From Diogma glabrata (lineage: Eukaryota > Arthropoda > Insecta > Diptera > Cylindrotomidae), in the NCBI GenBank assembly GCA_963693315.1, contig OY856186.1:129253143-129317142 (forward strand): 64,000 bases of DNA, written 5' to 3'. This document shows, piece after piece, positions 58,916 to 64,000 of the stretch. Below the pieces are notes generated by a model that saw nothing but the letters and a program-made list of their open reading frames with translations, was not told the origin of the DNA and did not search any database. Position numbers and translations under genes: made by a program. Position 1 is the stretch's first letter. Each line of letters starts with the position of its first letter.

Positions 58916-61012
58916 TTATTTAAATAAATGAAATCTTTTTTCAGCAATATGGAACTTCCTTCATTCTGCTTCTCAACATGAGTAACTAAAGCAATAGCAT
59001 TCTCAATCAACCAAATTGATTCTAAAACAAAGATTGAACAAAATTTTAAGAAATTATTTAATAAAATGAATCAATACATAACATTAGAATCTTTTAAATA
59101 TGAAATAAATAATAAATTCTAATGTAGTTTTATGTATTTTTATATACGCAAATTGTGTGTTTAAATTTTAAATGAAAGCGGAATTGTGATTATTTAAACT
59201 TCATCAAAATGGATATGGTTGGTTTGTTAAAATCTTCATATAGTGATTATAGTATTATGATCGCTGATGCTTGGTATTCAATGTTTACGGGATTTCGAAG
59301 TAGAAACCGAGACAAGTATTAAAACTATCATGGAAACTCAAGACCAGCTTGTATCATCTTACAATCATTTTCATCTACAATAACTTATTATTTATTACCG
59401 CATGGAGGGATCAGTTTTTATTGTTTTGAAAATTTTTTTATTTTTGATCTACGGGTATGACAACCCCGCGTACTCCAGTCCCTGCTATTGACACACTAGC
59501 TAACGTGAGATATCACATACCACTGGCAATAGCAGTGAGATATCACTAGCCAAGGTGATATCTTAGGGGTGGTGGCGGATGAACTGTATTCAGTCAATGG
59601 TAGCACCCTCAATCTTAGCTGTGAAATAATCCTTGATGATAAGACGCTATTGCTTCCTTGAAGAAACGAGCCTTGATATAATTATGTGTGGGCTTTAATC
59701 TTTAAAAAACAAAGTGCGTCACAGGATCAAGGAATATGCAGCCGCCTGGATTATTGGCAACTACATTTTTGTTTTGTTTTAGCAAATTTTTGTACTTTTT
59801 AATTTCCTTTTATTTTCTCTATTCTATCATAAAATATTGGCCTATGTCATATTTTGTCAGTGATAGGATTTTGTTTTTAGTTATCCATTCTTTAACAAAA
59901 AATATAAAACAACAAAAAAAGAAAGATTTACGTCCATCAACACCTTTGAACGTATGTTGTTGTGGGACCTTGGTCTTAAAAGGTTTTTATGTGCTATTGT
60001 GACACATATTGTAATTCCTACTACACAACACATTTTATTTAAAAAAAAAAAAAAGTACTTTCTGCAGTCACGATTTCTTATACAAACTTCACTACTTAGA
60101 CTTTCTTCATCTTCCCTTTCAATAGTAATTTCATTAGTGATTTCCTCAGAGTCATAATTTAGAAGTACAGCTCTCATAAACTTTAAAAAAAAATAGCCAA
60201 CACTTCAGATTTTATTGACAGGGCCACAAGTTTATAAAACAATAATTTTTTTAAAATTAATATAGCATTAAATAAATATTAGTAAAATATCTTTACACAG
60301 CAGATTCACAAAGTGTTTCATAAAATATTCAATGATTACAGTTTTCAAAACATTAAAGTTTTAAATAAATTTTTAAAACTTGTAGTCACTTCACTGCACT
60401 AACAAACTTTGCAACGCAAGTTAATAGTTATTTGAACTTTTCAACGCAATTTGATTATTTTGTTTACAAAATAAAGGGTTTTTTAATATTCGGATAGTTG
60501 CAAAAAAGTATCCGGATAGTCGAATAGTCAAAATATGGTCGAATAATCCGGATAGTTCGATATCCGGATATCCGGATTAGAAACCCTAATTACGACTTCT
60601 GCTACATACAACACATATATTAGGACTATGGTTCCCAACTTATAATTTTCCAAAGAAAGGACATTTGCAAAACTACGAAAAAATTTTATTTTATATGCAT
60701 AGGCATTTATTGTATTTTTATTTCAACACAGATTCATCATATACATATATTATTTCACAAATTTAACTTAATTAATTCACAGATTTTAAATCTATTATTC
60801 GTCAGCAGACAGCAATAACAACTGATCAAATGTAATAAAAATATAAAAAAAATCAAACTATATGTACATATGTAAATAAATTCAGTACTTTTACATATGT
60901 AAGTATTTTGAATTCACAGCACGCAATTTTTATCATAAGTAAAATACAAATACATAAAATAAAAATAAAAATAAATCACAAATTTAATTACAAAATCTAA
61001 TCACTATAATAA

Positions 61013-62997
61013 TTAATTACTATTGCAAAAACGATATTTTGGTTTTCTTTTTGCACACTTCAGTAATTCTTGGTCGGTTTTGGCAGTTTCATAAAACTCG
61101 CTACATTTTTCTTTAAAATTAAAATAAACAAGTAGCTCTGCCTTAATCAATTCAATAGATGATCGATTACGCTCTTCTCTCCATTTTACCCCCATTACGG
61201 AGAACACTCGCTCAGAAAATGCTGATGATGCAGGGATACTTAAAAAGAAGGAGATAATATTAAACATGTTGATCAATTCCATATTTTCATTACAGCTTAA
61301 AATGTGTTGCCACTTTCCCGCAGTCGAAAAATTCGTGAATTCGGTATGTTGACTAATTTTTGCAAAATTATTTTGTACAAGCATCACTTCGTCAAATAAT
61401 TGGTCCATATTGATACATAAATTGGAGTTATTTAGTTCTCCCAAAATTATTTCAAAGTCTTTATATTTTGGGTACGTATTATTAGGTAATGATAAAACTG
61501 ATATTTTTGATAACCAATTTGTTTCACTAAAATCAAATCGCGTTTCCAGATATTTTACAGACTTTTGGTAAAAACTGTTGAAGTCGTTTTGAAATGCAAT
61601 TCTACTTAGATTTTTCAACTTTTTATTAACCTCATGGCCATAAAAACTATTCTCCAAACGATTATTTATATCAGCCCGCAATTTATTCATTATGTCGAAC
61701 AAGTCCAAAGAAGTAGTTTGATTACTCTCTAATTTTTTTACGGTAATATCGAAAACTAACAAAACATGATTTGTAAACATTAAATAAATTTCTATTTCTG
61801 GTGGTACATTATTTGTTTCATTATCTATTTTCAAAAGTTGTTTGATTTGTTTTGGGCAGTCGTCCATGCTTAAAAAATAGCTGCACAAGGCAGTATAGTT
61901 AAGCAAAATACGTTCAATACAGGGATTTAATGACAACCAATGAGTACCGACATGCTTGATTAATTCTCTCCATTTACTGTTTACAAAATCATGGAAACCT
62001 TTTGATGTTTCCCGTCTCTTGACCGAGTTTGAAAAATGAGAATAAATTTTCAAAATAATATTTTCAACATCTACGTGTAGTGAGTCTTTTACGAGAGTCT
62101 TTTAAGAGAGTCTTTTACACAGTTATGGATTATGTGTGCATGACAATTGGCTTTCTGAATGTTTTTATATATTGATTTAATATTAGTAAAGAGGCTATGA
62201 TTTTTCCCGAAATTAGAGTTCGTATTGTCTGCACTAAGCGATGATATATTCTGCCAGTTTAATTGCAGCTCATTGATACATTTTTCGACCATTTTGTACA
62301 TCCCATCCGCAGTTTCATCAGCATTCTCGACAAAATCCAACAAATAATTTTGTAAACCATTCTCAACCGTAAAAAATTGAACCGACATAGGAAACTATTT
62401 AACATTTTTTCGATTAGAAGCATCTAATTGAATTGCATAAAATAATTTTATTAATAAGTTTATGGTCGTTTATTTCGCATAAAACTTTAGCCAGTGTTTT
62501 TTGCCTAACACGTGTTCCGCAATTGCTTGGCACTTGGTTCTACCACAAGATAATTTATTGGCAATGCTTGAATCAAAAAATATAGTGCTCTCAAGTTTCA
62601 TAGAACAATCAAGCGAATTATAAGATTGGTTGTGCTTAATGCAATGGTAAACTTGAACCACTTCTGCTAATACTACCTTTGTTTCAATATCTGAACCAGA
62701 TTTAACAAAAAAATTTGTTAGTGATGTACCACCGGTGGTGCTGGAAATTTTATTTTTGTGCGCGATCGATTCACTGTGTTTTTTTACTGCGGAATAGCCG
62801 CTGTATTTGACGGAAAAGGTGGTTAAACAAAGCTTACATTTCGCTTCCACATTACTTGATCTTTTGGTTATCCATTTGTGGTTTTCTTCCCAATTTGTGT
62901 TGTAGTAAGCTTTCCTTCGTTTTTTGGAATTCATATTCACTGCACTGTGTGGTTGTCGCAATGTTGATGTATTTGCTACCGCAGTTTTCTCATTCAT
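61013..62997 (-). pseudogene. hAT transposase with BED-type finger, frameshifted
   Basis: Starts at ATG 62997. A BED-like zinc finger CKLCLTTFSVKYSGYSAVKK H-SESIAH lies at about residues 55-83. AEVVQVYHCIKHNQSYNSLD C and GRTKCQAIAEHVLG follow, typical of this hAT group. Frame is lost at about 62470-62390 where a decayed IQLDASNRKN piece lies. It resumes with SVQFFTVENGLQNYLLDFVE and NISSLSADNTNSNFG (62388-62089). It is lost again at a 13-mer triplication (about 62075-62113), then runs 61013-62053 through THWLSLNPCIERIL to the dimerisation motif SIPASSAFSERVFSVMGVKW. Domain order is complete; lesions are few, so decay is moderate. Confidence 0.88.
62075..62113. repeat. Three tandem 13-mers inside transposase
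   Basis: On the coding strand GTAAAAGACTC-C, TTAAAAGACTCTC and GTAAAAGACTCAC follow each other. Two extra units (26 bases) shift the frame, while a single unit would keep it. Confidence 0.85.
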
Positions 62998-64000
62998 TGT
63001 TTTTGTTTATCGCAAAAAAAATTGTTGTTTATATTGTAAAATAGTTCTATATACACCAATTTTATTGAATTACACAAAAAAATACAACAATGCAAAATAG
63101 TACGGACTGCGGATTAAATTTGTACAAACCATAATATGTATTAAGTTTAAGTATTCAAAATGCAACACTACTTACAAGTTACAACTCTACAACATCACGA
63201 AATCGAAACTATTATTTATAATCGTTGAAAACGTCAAAATTATCTATAAACACGGAAGAGTGAGTTCCGACGATCGGAGCCGTGATTTTAAACTCATATT
63301 TGTTTGGTTGTATATTCGTTAATTCAAATATGATTACCAATTAGAATTATTTAAATAATTCGGGTGCTTGTATAAAATTAAAAGTAAAATAATACGGGTG
63401 CTTGTATAAAATTTCGAATTTAAATTCGAAAGCTACAAGGAAAAATATGAGCAATTATATATATTTAGTTTTTTGACTCTGATTCAAAAATTGCATTAAA
63501 ATTACAATAAAAAAAGGACATTTTAGCTTAATAAAGGACATTTTGTCACACAGAAAGTGGAAAGGACAAAATATAAAAAAGAAGGACTGTCCTTCCCAAA
63601 AAAGGACGGTTGGGAACCCTAATGTCCTAATTTAGGACAATGTTATTTAAGGCAATTAAAACCCATTTAAATGTAAAAAATTTTTATTGATTGCCCTAAT
63701 TGTAAAAATATGTTAACATAAAATGCATCAGCATAAATGTTCATAAACTAAACAATCCAAAAAATACGAGTATATACATCCCTTTATTAAATTCGACAAG
63801 AAAATGTCCTATCTTATTCTAGCAACTCAATTATTTTTCATTTACTCCGGAAAAAAATTCTAAGAACGAAACAAAAATTACTGTCACTCAAAGAAACATT
63901 AAATCACGATAAAAATTAAATTTATAATAAAAAATAAATAAAAATGTACAGAAAAACTGTATTTATTTACTTTTAATCCATTTCCCTAATTCATTTTTCT
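62998..64000. other. hAT 5' flank and right window end
   Basis: 62998-63621 is the non-coding end of the hAT element, with GGACA-rich DNA near 63515-63615. 63622-64000 is AT-rich with nothing recognised. Confidence 0.45.

Larger units (their letters stand above)
58339..60588 (-). mobile_element. hAT element with ATCCGG subterminal repeats
   Basis: Termini TAGGGTTTCTAA and TTAGAAACCCTA are exact inverted repeats, flanked by a perfect 8-base duplication ATTACGAC (58331-58338 and 60589-60596). Both ends hold many ATCCGGAT units (58370-58430 and 60490-60580). The interior is largely decayed but has a C-terminal transposase piece and a hairpin. Confidence 0.93.
60627..63621 (-). mobile_element. 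hAT element with GGACA motifs and near-complete transposase
   Basis: Left end TATGGTTCCCAAC (one change from the right end's TAGGGTTCCCAAC, read inverted from 63621). GGACA units are frequent near the right end and present near the left. The transposase is coded on the minus strand. No exact 8-base duplication: ATTAGGAC on the left, ATGTCCTA on the right. Confidence 0.85.

Overview
The window is an AT-rich, repeat-dense eukaryotic region. Its mobile-element families point to an arthropod, most likely an insect. They are Ty3/gypsy elements with tRNA-Lys-type primer sites, Jockey/CR1-like and RTE-like non-LTR elements, and several hAT elements. The species cannot be named from the sequence, and no host gene, tRNA, rRNA or CRISPR array was recognised. 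There is one assembly gap at 6879-7077. All calls come from reading motifs by eye; no alignment was run.

Layout, left half. 1-1845 (minus): ORF1 and endonuclease of a non-LTR retrotransposon running off the left edge. 2591-2783: fold-back. 3388-3839: a small unrecognised frameshifted gene. 4218-7420: an element with about 350-bp inverted termini, holding a decayed reverse-transcriptase piece and the gap. 7422-10340: a hAT-type element with GGTAATACC subterminal repeats, containing a hairpin with 254-bp arms and a 376-bp hAT MITE. A 3.2-kb unit (8554-10643 plus 21435-22556) is duplicated in tandem at 22566-25775. The first copy is split by a complete 10.8-kb gypsy element (10644-21434, minus), with 1092-bp LTRs that look identical, an AAAC target duplication, a Lys-type primer site, gag, pol and an extra 228-codon leader frame. 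The second copy keeps the empty site.

Layout, right half. 28976: a second Lys-type primer site. 30173-30921: a hAT MITE. 31643-41693 (plus): a decayed gypsy element whose Gag begins with a RING-H2-like finger. It is broken by a 1.6-kb satellite-like insert and by a nested RTE-like element (36413-39690, minus). 42795-45137: tandem repeats and near-perfect palindromes. 45138-45925 and 57205-57967 are inverted copies of one repeat enclosing 12.8 kb. Between them lie a Charlie-type hAT (48168-50136), a fold-back cluster, a small TIR element (52025-52478) and a 5'-truncated non-LTR element (53100-55043). 58339-60588 and 60627-63621 are two more hAT elements; the second has most of a transposase.

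Taken together the region is a nested insertion site for selfish DNA. The strongest leads are the filled/empty duplicated gypsy site, the extra leader frame of that gypsy, the RING-type Gag of the other gypsy, and a set of hAT elements that each carry a different repeated subterminal motif.
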